Assembly (NCBI RefSeq): GCF_020520425.1
Contig: NC_079492.1
Coordinates: 139,132,361-139,196,360, forward strand
Source of the DNA: Spinacia oleracea
Taxonomy: Eukaryota > Streptophyta > Magnoliopsida > Caryophyllales > Amaranthaceae
Length of the DNA: 64,000 nt
Reading direction: 5' to 3'
Position 1 is the stretch's first letter. Every line of letters begins with the position of its first letter. Below, one piece after another: positions 24,516 to 33,789 of this stretch. Made by a program: the position numbers and the translations under genes. The notes below the pieces were generated by a model. It was given only the letters and a program-made list of their open reading frames with translations, did not search any database and was not told the origin of the DNA.

Positions 24516-24556
24516 GGCCTTTAGCATCGTTAATGGTATAATTTCTTGTAGTGCAT

Positions 24557-25723
24557 CCTTCCCCTTTTTTCACCTCATTTTCCACTAACTTGACATACGT
24601 ATTACTTTAATCCCTTATTTTCTTCCACAATCTTGACTCAAGTCACTAATTTCCTTAGCCTACTTTTTCGTATACACCACCTCAAATTCTCTTTCCAACA
24701 CAATTAGTAAGTTGACCAACTAATAATATAGAACTAAATCATAATAATAAAATTTTAAAAAATATTTAAGTTATTATTTGTATTTAATTTAATAATAATA
24801 ATAATTATTATTATTATTATTGTTATTATTATTATGTAATAAGTATAGATATAATTTAGTTATGGAAAAAAATAAGATAAATAATAGGGCATTTCAGCTA
24901 AGAAAGGTACTTATCTCCTTTACATCCCTTTGTTCAAATGCTAATATGCAACGTTTCATTGAAGATTTGAGGTAAAATTACTTTTGTTCCCTATAATTTT
25001 GTAATAAAAAACTAAGAATAAAGCCATTACTTTAGTTGCCCGATAGGGCAGATACTTGACTGATGTCAAGGTAACTGCTTACTTGACACACCCCTTGTGT
25101 CAACATTAAACCAAAATATGAGAGTCAAGTGCAACTTGACAGTGAGCTTCTGTCAACGTTGCCCTTGCTCTTAATGTAGAGTTCATAAACCAACTTTCGC
25201 CCATTATAGACTCTTTATAGATAAAGATAGTTGTCAATAATAATCATCTATGAAGTGATTTCACTTATAAGTTATAACTCATGTGACCAGGATTTCACTT
25301 TTTAGCCTTAAGCCCTAGGAAGCTTACTGAATGCTCTCACAAATTACTTTAGAGCTACAAGATGGTAAAAAAACAGTTATACGAAGTCTATACACATAAT
25401 CTGTATATGAGTATATCTAATGTAGTACGGAGTATGATTTTAGGGATAGTGCACCAAATATGAGAGGTTGGCGACAAATAACTTTTTATTTAAGTTGGTA
25501 ATCGAAAATTCGAAGTAAAAGCCTAGCTAAATACAAAGAATTATATGTATAAAAGTAATTATATTGGTAGAAAGTCAAGGAAGTTAATTCGTTGATATAT
25601 TTGTACGTCTTAGCTGAATCTGAATCTTCTATCCCACAATTTGTGTCCCATTAGTGCTTTAATTTTTTTATATTGATTGGTGTTTATGTTTGATCAATCA
25701 ACCACCTTTCATGTTGTATAAAG
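24557..25723. other. Intergenic, AT-rich
   Basis: No gene seen. A (TAA)n/(TTA)n microsatellite lies at 24788-24837 (palindromic AAT run followed by ATT run). Confidence 0.5.
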
Positions 25724-26313
25724 TACTCCCTCCGTTTCTTTTTGTTGTATCCGTTTCCTTTTTAGTCGTTTCATAATGTTGTATCCACTTAGAATCTTTC
25801 CATTTTTGGACATACTTTTTTTCCTAAAATACCCTTATATTTCAATCTAATAACCAAAAAACCTAAAGAATCTACCCATATTCCCACCTAATTTTCCCCA
25901 CCCATAATATTTTATTCATTTAACCCACCCACCTCCCTTATTAAATTAATAAAACCCTAACGTCACTCTCACCTCTCTCTCCTTATAACCCGTCCCTCTC
26001 ACCCTCTCTCTCCTCATTCTCTTCGGATCCCTCTCTCCTCCTGTCTCCCTCTCTCTCCTCAAGAAATCTCTCTATTTCTCTAAAAACCCTAACCTTCTCC
26101 GCCCCTGTTCTTCGTTTTTTTTGGTGAGATCTCTCAGATCTTTGGGTTTTTCGCTCAAAATTGTTCTCAAACTTTAACCGGAACGATATTCCGGTGAGAT
26201 CCCCTCTAGTTTTGTCCCCTTTGTCGTCCCAAATCCCGGTTGGTAATCGATTCTCTGGTGAAATTTTTTTGGGGATAAAATCGGAGTTTTATTAGGGTTT
26301 TATTAATTTCTTA

Positions 26314-27676
26314 ATGGGATCCTCTTCCTCCAAATATCTTCCGAGTTATTCGGTTGGTACTTCTGGGCAACGAATTCCTGACTCAAACTGTGATTGGGGC
26401 TCGAAATGCATTTGTCCCAACAACGAGCACTCGTATTCTGGCGAGTATCTGAATAATTTGAGGTTGGCCCAGAAGGAGAACACGAGTACCCGAAATTATC
26501 TCAAAGCTTGGTTTGAGAAAATGGAAGTGGAGCCTGGTGAAGAGGTGGAGTCCAAATACGACGATCGAGTCCCCACACCAGCAGATCTGAGATTCTTTGG
26601 AGGAGACGAATCTGATGAGGTATATTTCCTTATTTTTGGGTTTTTTTCCTGATTTTTGGAGTTAATTAGGGTTTACTCTGTTTTTGGGATTTTTTGTGTT
26701 TCTTGGAGAAAATCTGTGATTTTTGGTTGAAACGTAGGTTTCTAATAAAATTAGGGTTACTCTGCATGTTCTGATTTTTTGTGACTTTTTGTGAATTTTA
26801 ATGATTTTTTTTTCATTTGTTGATGATTTTTGTGAATTTTTTTAGATTTAACATTGGTTCATTTTTTTTCATCATGCATGTCCCAAAAATGTTTGATTTT
26901 TGTGTTAAATGATGAAGTTTTCGAATTGCATGTCAGAGATTCGTTGATATTTTTTGTTAAATGATGAAGTTTTCTAATTGCATGTCAGAGATTCCTTGAT
27001 TTATTTTGTTAAATGATAAATTTTCGAATTGCATGTCAGAGATCCCTTGATTTTTTTGGTTAAATGATGAAGTTCATGAATTGCATGTCAGAGATCCCTT
27101 GATTTTTCTCGAATTTTATGACTTTTTTTAAATTGCATGTTGAATACCATGAATGTTGGTCTGTTTTGTTGATTTGGATGTTCAATTCCATGATTAATTT
27201 GATGATGTTGTTCTTTGATCTTGTTAAGTTGATCTAGTTCAGTTGCATGTTGCATGTTCTTTAAATTGCATGTTGAATCCCGTGGTTGTTCTTTGGTGAT
27301 GTTGTTCAGTTCAGACATGTGTGATGGTCTTCGTATGATGATCTTGTGACTTGATCTATTTATGATGATCTTGTTCAGTTTAATTAATAAATCCCATGAA
27401 TGTTTGTGATGATGTGAAATATATTAAACATATTTTATGTCCCCTCTAATTGATTGCAAGGAACCCAATCACTCTGATTCATTCGACCTATACTATGTGG
27501 GTGAGTGTGAGAACACAACTGCTGGTCCAGAGGTTTCTGATGGGCAATGTTCGGTTTCGTCCCCAAACGTGAAGGAAGATGAAATAAAAAAAAGCCACCT
27601 AAGGGTGTTGATGATGCTTAGAGATAAGTGTGTCTTCTATAAACCCTCTTTTAATTATATTTGGATTGCTGGTTAG
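26314..27676 (+). CDS. Unrecognised two-exon gene carried by the mariner-like element
   Basis: Exon 1 (26314-26619, 102 codons) ends GATGAG|GT. Exon 2 (27461-27676) starts after GCAAG and stops at TAG, in phase 0, predicting 173 aa. I do not recognise the family. The N-terminus MGSSSSKYLPS fits an N-myristoylation signal (Gly2, Ser6). The middle has an acidic stretch (EVEPGEEVESKYDD) and DLRFFGGDESDE at the exon end. Exon 2 contains the Cys residues of YYVGECENTTAG and RDKCVFYKP. A CT-rich leader (25970-26100) and aaaaaccctaacc resemble a plant 5' UTR. It begins about 590 bp inside the left terminus and faces the transposase gene. It could be captured host sequence or a genuine accessory gene. 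The splice model is inferred. Confidence 0.5.
26909..27107. repeat. 51-bp minisatellite, four copies, in the intron of the cargo gene
   Basis: Four copies of a unit containing aaatgatgaag...aattgcatgtcagagat followed by tccttgattt, starting near 26909, 26960, 27010 and 27062, with scattered substitutions. Confidence 0.8.
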
Positions 27677-27796
27677 CTGTGGAGACATAAGGTGGAGTAG
27701 CTAACAACTGTGATCTGTTGTTGGCAAGGGGTGTTGTTGTTTTGTTGATGATGTGATAGGGTTTGGAGTGTATTCATGTCCTCTATTATTGCCTTG

Positions 27797-27940
27797 TTGC
27801 TTGAAACATGTTGCCTTGTTGATTGATGAATGTTGCCTTGTTGATTGATGAATGTTGCCTTGTGTGCTTGCTGATTTAATAATGTTGCCTGTTGAAACTG
27901 TGATATGTTTGCTGGTTGATTAGTGTTGCCTTGAGAGGGG
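27797..27940. repeat. TTGCCTTG-motif repeat
   Basis: Three near-identical units (ttgccttgttgattgatgaatg) followed by diverged copies. The same ttgccttg word recurs between the stem-loops at about 29142-29165, 29546-29580, 29893-29940 and 30085-30165. Confidence 0.6.
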
Positions 27941-28069
27941 TGAAAGCATATGGGATGGGTTTATGAATAAAATTTTAACATGTGATTGGAAAAAAACAGT
28001 TTTATTAAAGTCCCCTCTTATTGTTTGCCTTTCCTGAATGCTTGGTCTGTGATGTTAGGGTTTGAATGA

Positions 28070-28223
28070 GGTCTATGATGAGTCTTTCAGTGCTGAGAAA
28101 CTATCCATGTTTCATAAACCACAATGCGCCATTAGCATCCAGCCGTAGGCTGTATGAGGCTTTTGTGTGCTAATGGTTTGTGAACATGGTGTGGTTCAAT
28201 GAAGCTTGGGGACATCTGAGACC
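28070..28223 (+). ncRNA. C/D-box snoRNA-like stem-loop unit 1
   Basis: Box C TGATGA (28076-28081), D' CTGA (28093-28096), a long hairpin (ccatgtttcataaacc with ggtttgtgaacatgg, and cattagca with tgctaatg), C'-like caatgaag (28198), D CTGA (28216-28219). The terminal stem GGTC (28070-28073) pairs with GACC (28220-28223). The order C-D'-C'-D with a closing stem is that of C/D snoRNAs, but about 154 nt is long. The strand is assigned from the box order. Confidence 0.45.
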
Positions 28224-28389
28224 AAATTTAACATGATTTTTTTTGGCTTTTCGATCTTTTGCCAGTTTTTATGTCTTAGGAATCAATGAAATTGAATCCG
28301 TCACATATAAACTGGCATTAGACCGGGGAGGCAATTCATGTTTTGTTTACTTAGAGGTTAGTTGTCCCCAAAAGTGCCTTTGTATGTTA

Positions 28390-28538
28390 CATCGATGATG
28401 AGTCTTTCATATGCTGAGAAACAATTCAAGTTACCTACACTCACTCGTGCTGCCATTAGTATCAGTGATGATGCTTCTCAGGCGCTAAGTGTGTGTAGGT
28501 TGAATTTGTTTCAATGATGCTTGGGGACATCTGAGATG
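28390..28538 (+). ncRNA. C/D-box snoRNA-like stem-loop unit 2
   Basis: Box C TGATGA (28396-28401), D' CTGA (28414-28417), hairpin (caagttacctacactcac with gtgtgtaggttgaatttg), C' caatgatg (28512), D CTGA (28531-28534). The terminal stem CATC (28390-28393) pairs with GATG (28535-28538). It shares gatgagtctttca and gcttggggacatctgag with unit 1, but the closing stem and hairpin have different sequences and still pair. Confidence 0.5.
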
Positions 28539-28574
28539 AATTTTGATGTCATGCATGTTTCACTTTTGTTAGTT

Positions 28575-28659
28575 AGGTGGTCCTTCAAAGGGGATTGACT
28601 TATTTTTAAAATCCAATGCGATAGTTAACAATTTGTCAATTCCCTTTGGAAGGACCACC
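28575..28659. ncRNA. Stem-loop with near-perfect 24-bp arms (miRNA-precursor-like)
   Basis: Arm ggtggtccttcaaaggggat (28575 onward) pairs with attccctttggaaggaccac (ending 28659), with one bulge around a loop of about 35 nt. Size and pairing resemble plant miRNA precursors. I do not recognise a known mature sequence. Confidence 0.45.
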
Positions 28660-28699
28660 ATGACACTTAAACAACATGTTTGATTGTGGTGTTAATGAT

Positions 28700-28895
28700 A
28701 ATCAATGATGTTAAAGGTTGATATCCTGAGATTTATGTTTCAATACTTGTCCTTTAACTCCTTTTGTCTAATGGAGTGATTGTCATTTCACATGATCAGT
28801 AGTGAATATCAATCATTCCATTCGGCAAAAGGATGTTAAAGTTGAGAAAATATTGATACAATAGATCAATGATGCTATTCAACAACTCTGAGATT
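28700..28895 (+). ncRNA. C/D-box snoRNA-like stem-loop unit 4
   Basis: Closing stem AATC (28700-28703) with GATT (28892-28895). Box C-like AATGATGT (28704), D' CTGA (28726-28729), C' caatgatg (28867), D CTGA (28888-28891). The long hairpin pairs ctttaactccttttgtctaa and tggagtgattg with caatcattccattcggcaaa and aggatgttaaag. Confidence 0.4.
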
Positions 28896-28973
28896 GGAAC
28901 CCTAATGTTTGCTAATGTCCCATGTGTGAGTTTGATCATTGTGATCTGTGATGTAATTGTTGATTATCTTAGA

Positions 28974-29099
28974 TTTTGGTTTCTAACATATTCCCTCGTC
29001 CCCTTTTACAAAAGGGGATAAATTTCATTTCAAAAACAAACAAGTGATCATGTAATCCCTTTTGTGAAAGGGTGATGAGGTTGTTAAAATTTAGAAACA
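28974..29099. ncRNA. Stem-loop unit 5
   Basis: Arms ttggtttctaacatattccc / cctcgtccccttttacaaaa pair with ttttgtgaaagggtgatgag / ttgttaaaatttagaaac. A CTGA box follows at 29129. No clear matching box C. Confidence 0.35.
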
Positions 29100-29177
29100 T
29101 ACTACATATATGCTGTAAATCAACCTAACTGAGATTGTTGTGCCTTGTCCATTGCTGCCTTGTTATTTGTTTTGAGT

Positions 29178-29322
29178 CATCTATGATGAGTCTTCATTTG
29201 CTGACACTCAAACCCTATATTCCATTAACACTCATGCGCCATTAGCATGAATAATGCTTCTCAGGAGCTAAGTGTTGGTGGATGGGGTTTGTGTGAGGGA
29301 TGCTTGGGGACATTCTGAGATG
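29178..29322 (+). ncRNA. C/D-box snoRNA-like stem-loop unit 3
   Basis: Closing stem CATC (29178-29181) with GATG (29319-29322). Box C TGATGA (29184-29189), D' CTGA (29201-29204), D CTGA (29315-29318), preceded by gcttggggacat as in units 1 and 2. Hairpin arms actcaaaccctatattccat and taacact pair with aagtgttggtggatggggtt and tgtgtg. Confidence 0.5.
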
Positions 29323-29412
29323 GTTGTGTGTACTTGCTTCTATGTACTTGATGCCTTCTTCTTCATGCTTTGTTCAATGATGAATTGGTTTAAGCATATC
29401 GAATTTTACTTT

Positions 29413-29505
29413 TGTTGACGCATCGGTATCTAGGTGGTAAGATTTTCCATCTGAAAATGATGTGATATGCATTCTTTCCACTTAGATGCCGATATGTTTA
29501 GAGAA
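29413..29505. ncRNA. Stem-loop unit 6
   Basis: Arms ttgacgcatcggtatctagg and tggtaagat pair with attctttcca and cttagatgccgatatgttta. The loop contains ctgaaaatgatgtgatatgc, an adjacent CTGA and ATGATG pair. Paralogue of the unit at 29632. Confidence 0.45.
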
Positions 29506-29631
29506 GTGATTTTGCATATGACTTTCTAAGTATGTTGTAAGTAAATACCTTGCCTTTGCTGCCTTGCTCATGGCCTTGTTTTTTTGAGTTGTTCAATGAT
29601 GAAATAATTTAGTAACTCGAATATTACATCT

Positions 29632-29722
29632 TTTGACGCATCGGTTTCAAAGTGGGAATAAATTCCATCTGAAAATGATGTGATATGCATTCTTTCCATT
29701 TTGAAGCCGATGTGTTTGGAGT
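29632..29722. ncRNA. Stem-loop unit 7, paralogue of unit 6
   Basis: Arms tttgacgcatcggtttcaaa and gtgggaata pair with tattcttt-type ccattttgaagccgatgtgt. Relative to unit 6 both arms have changed together (tatctaggtgg/ccacttagatgcc against tttcaaagtgg/ccattttgaagcc), so pairing is preserved. The loop is identical. Confidence 0.5.
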
Positions 29723-29742
29723 TGTGATTTTGCATGTCCTGA

Positions 29743-29853
29743 GTTTCCTACACTTTTAGTATCCTCTGTCAAATGGAGTGACTTTCCTTTCCCATTTCTG
29801 TTTGTGTTAGTCATTCACTCCATTTGGGAGGAGGATATTAAAGTTTAGGATTC
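29743..29853. ncRNA. Stem-loop unit 8, related to unit 4
   Basis: Arms agtatcctctgtcaaatgga and gtgactt pair with agtcattcactccatttggg and aggaggatattaaag. Outer pairing tcctgagtttcctacactttt with ttaaagtttaggattca. Flanked by CTGAG (29739) and CAATGATGATGA (29853), then CTGAG (29876). Core sequence (tgtcaaatggagtga) is close to unit 4. Confidence 0.45.
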
Positions 29854-30163
29854 AATGATGATGAACACATACAAACTGAGAACAACATGTCCCCATGCTT
29901 TGCCTTGGCTTGAAAATGAATTCATGTGTTGCCTTGAAAACATAAAGTTGTCCCCTTAATGGTTTAAGGAATGGCTGACTCATTCAATTGATGTTTTGTG
30001 TTTCAATTACAACTACAAATAATAAACATGATTGTGATTATGATGAACAAAAACTAAACTATGATTGTGATAACCTAGTTATTGTTGCCTTGTGCATTGC
30101 TGCCTAGTTATTGTTGCCTTGTTGATGCTGTATTGTTCATGTTGCCTTGTGCATTGTTGCCTT

Positions 30164-30265
30164 ATGATTTTGACTTATCCTGAAATCATATGTTAATATG
30201 CAATGTACATGTTCCCTTATGATTTTGAATAATCCTGAAATCATATGTTAATATGCAATGTACGT
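30164..30265. repeat. 47-49-bp direct duplication
   Basis: Two tandem copies containing aatcctgaaatcatatgtta followed by atatgcaatgtac (g/a)tg, in the spacer between the stem-loop array and the transposase gene. Confidence 0.65.
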
Positions 30266-31249
30266 GAATAACTACAAATATGTGAGTATGATGAACAAAA
30301 ACTAAAGATTAACAACAATAAATTGATTCATTCATTCTTCCAGTTGATATGTTGCTTCCAAAATGTTTTAAATACATGTGATGCTTTCATTCAAGCTTAC
30401 AAAAGTGACATTCGGTTTGTTCTTGTAACTTTTAAAACATGTTCCCAAAACACAAAAAGTAATCTCTCGTTCTTGCTCTATACTTCACTGATTTGCTCTC
30501 CATTCATCAACAAGTTGTTTGCATTCATTCACAGCCCACCTTGGGGCCTTAACTTATTCTGGCAGATTCCCCTCATCTTCTAAAATCTTTTTCTTGTTGT
30601 GTGGGAGTTGGTAGTCATTGTCCCCCTTGTGTTTCAAAATTTCATTTCCAACATATTGAAGTGACATCCACACATTAGATAGAGTTTTTGCATGCAGTTC
30701 ATTATATGCCTCAGTCACAACACCACTTAAATCTTCAACTGTTTTAGGCATCTTTTTGTGCATTAGTGATTGAATTGACCTAAAGAACCCCAAGTCTAAT
30801 ATGTTACAATCTGGACTGTTTGCTGGCTGCTGAGTCAATATCAATGTGAAGCCATCTTGCTTGTAATGTTGCTGCCATTCTTGATCATTTTGCAAAATGT
30901 GTGCCTTTGCATTGTCTTGAATGATGTATATCACCCTTTCCCCCTCATGTGGTGGCCATTTCTCTTTAATTGCTGGGATTAGGTAGTTGATTAGCATGGC
31001 CCTAGTTGCAATCTGATTCACTGACTTGATTGGTTTAGTCTCAATTGTCCCCTTGACTCTGTTTTTGGATGTTCTCTTTGCTGCCACTGCATCTGTGAAT
31101 GGAAATATACCAAGTTTCCCATCCCACTCACACTGCCCATCTTGTCCCCACCTTGGCCTTGCTACTGCTGCCATAAACATGAACTTTGGAATCTTAGTTC
31201 TTGATTTTCCCTTCCTGTGTGGAAATGGTTCACTAGTGGAAAATGACTC

Positions 31250-31495
31250 ATTTGCATCGCACATTTAAGGTCATTTGCGTCGCACATTGCGCGACGCAAA
31301 AGGTCGCGACGCAAATAACTCTCATTTGCCACGCACATTAGCTTAATGTGCGTGGCAAATGACTTTTCAGCATGGTGCTGAAAAGTCATTTGCCACGCAC
31401 ATTAAGCTAATGTGCGTGGCAAATGACCTTTTGGCGCCAAAAAAAATTAGCCATTTGCGTCGCACATTAAGCTAATGTGCGACGCAAATGACTTT
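31250..31495. repeat. Palindromic subterminal repeats of the CACTA element, left side
   Basis: Several cruciform-capable pairs, for example catttgccacgcacatta with taatgtgcgtggcaaatg, twice, and catttgcgtcgcacatta with taatgtgcgacgcaaatg. The matching right-hand set is at 34380-34640 with a different core (agattagtaattct). Confidence 0.75.
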
Positions 31496-31511
31496 GAATT
31501 TTGTAAAAAAA

Positions 31512-31547
31512 AATAGGTTTCATTTTAATATATACATATATATATAT

Positions 31548-31592
<45 letters not shown>

Positions 31593-31603
31593 TGAAACCT
31601 ATT
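31512..31603. repeat. Perfect 92-bp hairpin with (TA)n core
   Basis: aataggtttcattttaatat at the left is exactly complementary to atattaaaatgaaacctatt at the right. The centre is a TA-rich run. Lies within the CACTA element. Confidence 0.8.
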
Positions 31604-31904
31604 ATATAGTAAAATGGACAACTCATATTATTAAATAGAACAATAATTAGGCTAAAATCAGTGTAGTATCGAGCAACGTCCCAACAATCAAGGCCAAGGC
31701 ATAGCAAGTGATGAGATCGAACGAAAAGCAAAAGACTGACTGTGATGCAAACAACATCAATTAGGCTAAAATCAGGTCTATTTAGCTACGAAAGCTGCTA
31801 AACCCCAAAAAAACACAATTTCTGATATTTCTCTCTCTTCTTCCCAGGAACAATCAACCCAAAAAACATGCAATTATCCGAAAATCAACTTGGGAAAATC
31901 AAAC

Positions 31905-32727
31905 TTTTCAAAATTCTCCTGATACACTCTGTTGAGCATACAAAACCTTTGGCCTAACAGACCATAATATCTGAGATATGTCCTCTCCTGGCTGCAGCAC
32001 TCCAATAATATTATATTCCACTCCATCTGCAATGACAATTTCAGATGAGTTTCACATAATAACCAATTACAAACAGCAAAAACAATAAAATCAGCATAAA
32101 GAAAATAGCAGTGCTACACAAACAAATAAAACCGGCATAAAGGCAAAGAAATAATTAAATTTTACTGACAATCTTAAGAACTACAACTAAAGGGAGATTC
32201 CAGAAAAATACAAAACTACATAAACAAATTAACATGCATCATTGACGTTCTGAACAGCAAAAGGTATACATCAGAGCCATGGTAGGATAATAACTGAAGG
32301 ATTGCCTAGTATTTCTGAAATAGTTAAAAAATATTCAGATTAAATTTACACAGAACATGTAAAACATTGAAAGGGTGCAAAGAAAAGAATCTCCCAAACT
32401 ATCAGAGAAACAATTTTCAGATCAAGCCCCTTTTGCACAGTCCGATGCACTTCAAGAACAGAATTTAAGGCAATAAGAAAAGCTGTTAGAGAAATCCAAA
32501 AGAGAAGAATTGCTCTACCTCTTGCCCAGGCTCAAGTTTGATTTTCAGCAATTTGTGGCCAGCTTCTTCAAAATCTACACTGGACATAATTGCTAAATAT
32601 ATAGTTCTTCGGAGATTTATAAGGTTGGTTTCTGTTTCATCTTTTATCTGCATTTGCTGCTCTTCATCGTCTTCGTCGTCTTCATCATCGTCCTCATCAT
32701 CATCATTTGGTCTACTCTGGGCTACAA
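31905..32727 (-). pseudogene. Captured fragment of splicing factor CWC22 (two exons)
   Basis: On the minus strand, exon 32519-32727 encodes an acidic run ([18 protein letters not shown]) followed by [19 protein letters not shown] and [19 protein letters not shown]. After an intron with GT and AG borders, exon 31905-32026 encodes LLECCSQERTYLRYYGLLGQ and RFCMLNRVYQENFEK. These are consecutive pieces of the MA3-domain region of CWC22, a spliceosomal MIF4G/MA3 protein needed for exon-junction-complex loading. The rest of CWC22 is absent and the frame ends soon after FEK. Retention of the intron shows genomic, not mRNA, capture. Seen: the sequence matches; inferred: capture by the CACTA element. 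Confidence 0.8.
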
Positions 32728-33789
32728 CTGCAACCAAACAAAACCAATGAATAACAAGCTGTGGGATTGCCTATTAAGCAATATTTACAATATAAAATAT
32801 CAAGAATATATACGCCATATGGGCTTGAAGGAAAAACAGAAGCCATAATACAGTTTACCAAAGCAGGGGAGAATCGAAAGAAACTTCCATTGCCAACCAA
32901 ATATTGCAGATATTATTAAGAAATAGAAGTATGAAGTCTGAAATAAACAGCACAAGTCTCTTATTTGGTAATAAGGGATTCTAAACGTAAGTAATTAATA
33001 CCATCGTCTATAAGATTTGAATTTTTCATAACAAATTTTATCTCCAAATCCTCAAACTTGTTCATCATCACAAAATCACGAGGTGAATTGGACAAAATCA
33101 TAGCGAACAGAAACGGAACGCCTGAAAATCTGTAAGAGTTTATGGGACTACAACCAACACAAGGGCATTTAAACCGACAAATAGAATTGCATATCAGCTC
33201 TGTGAAATCCTCATAAAGCACGAACCTTTGTGAGGATTGCATATCAACAAACATCCTACTTGATCAACGATCATAACACCAACTGCATACTCATCAAAAA
33301 TCAAACCAAATTCTAACACAAACCTTTTGGCGAAGCAACTGCATAATCATCAAAACAAAACCAAAATCTAACACGAACAGAAATTCAATCAAACCTTAAT
33401 CATTCAGCGACCGAATTAAACAAATAGCCTTCCAATTAGAAATTATCAACCAATCAGAAACCTTGTACAGCAGTAGAAAAATATAAATATGAAATTCGGC
33501 GATAATACTTCAAACCCCTAATTCAAAATTGATTAAAACCCTTAATTCCTCAGCAATTGATTAATATCCTCCATCTTAAAAATTGCGCAAATATTACACC
33601 AATCAATCGGAAAGAAGCCAAGAAAAGCAGCAACAATCAATAAACCAGCCTATAAATTTGGAGAATTCGAACTTCAGAAATACAATCAAACCCTAATAAT
33701 TTAGCAATCGTAATAAACAAACAGCCCTCCGATCAGAAATTAAACCCTAGATTCAAGAAGGCATAATAAATCAATTAATGAGTAACCGG

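Larger units (their letters stand above)
20217..24556. mobile_element. Non-autonomous CACTA (En/Spm) element, host of nested LTRs
   Basis: Element 20220-24553 begins CACTACAAGAATTT and ends AATTTCTTGTAGTG, with cat duplicated on both sides (20217-20219, 24554-24556): the CACTA superfamily ends and 3-bp target duplication. The left subterminal region (20240-20430) contains repeated (t)aacgacggg and tttgcgacgggg motifs. No transposase is present. The interior is filled with LTR sequences that inserted later. Confidence 0.85.

Noticed and set aside
30323-30583. 86-codon plus-strand frame overlapping the transposase end
   Set aside because: Partly antisense to the transposase gene and without recognisable features.
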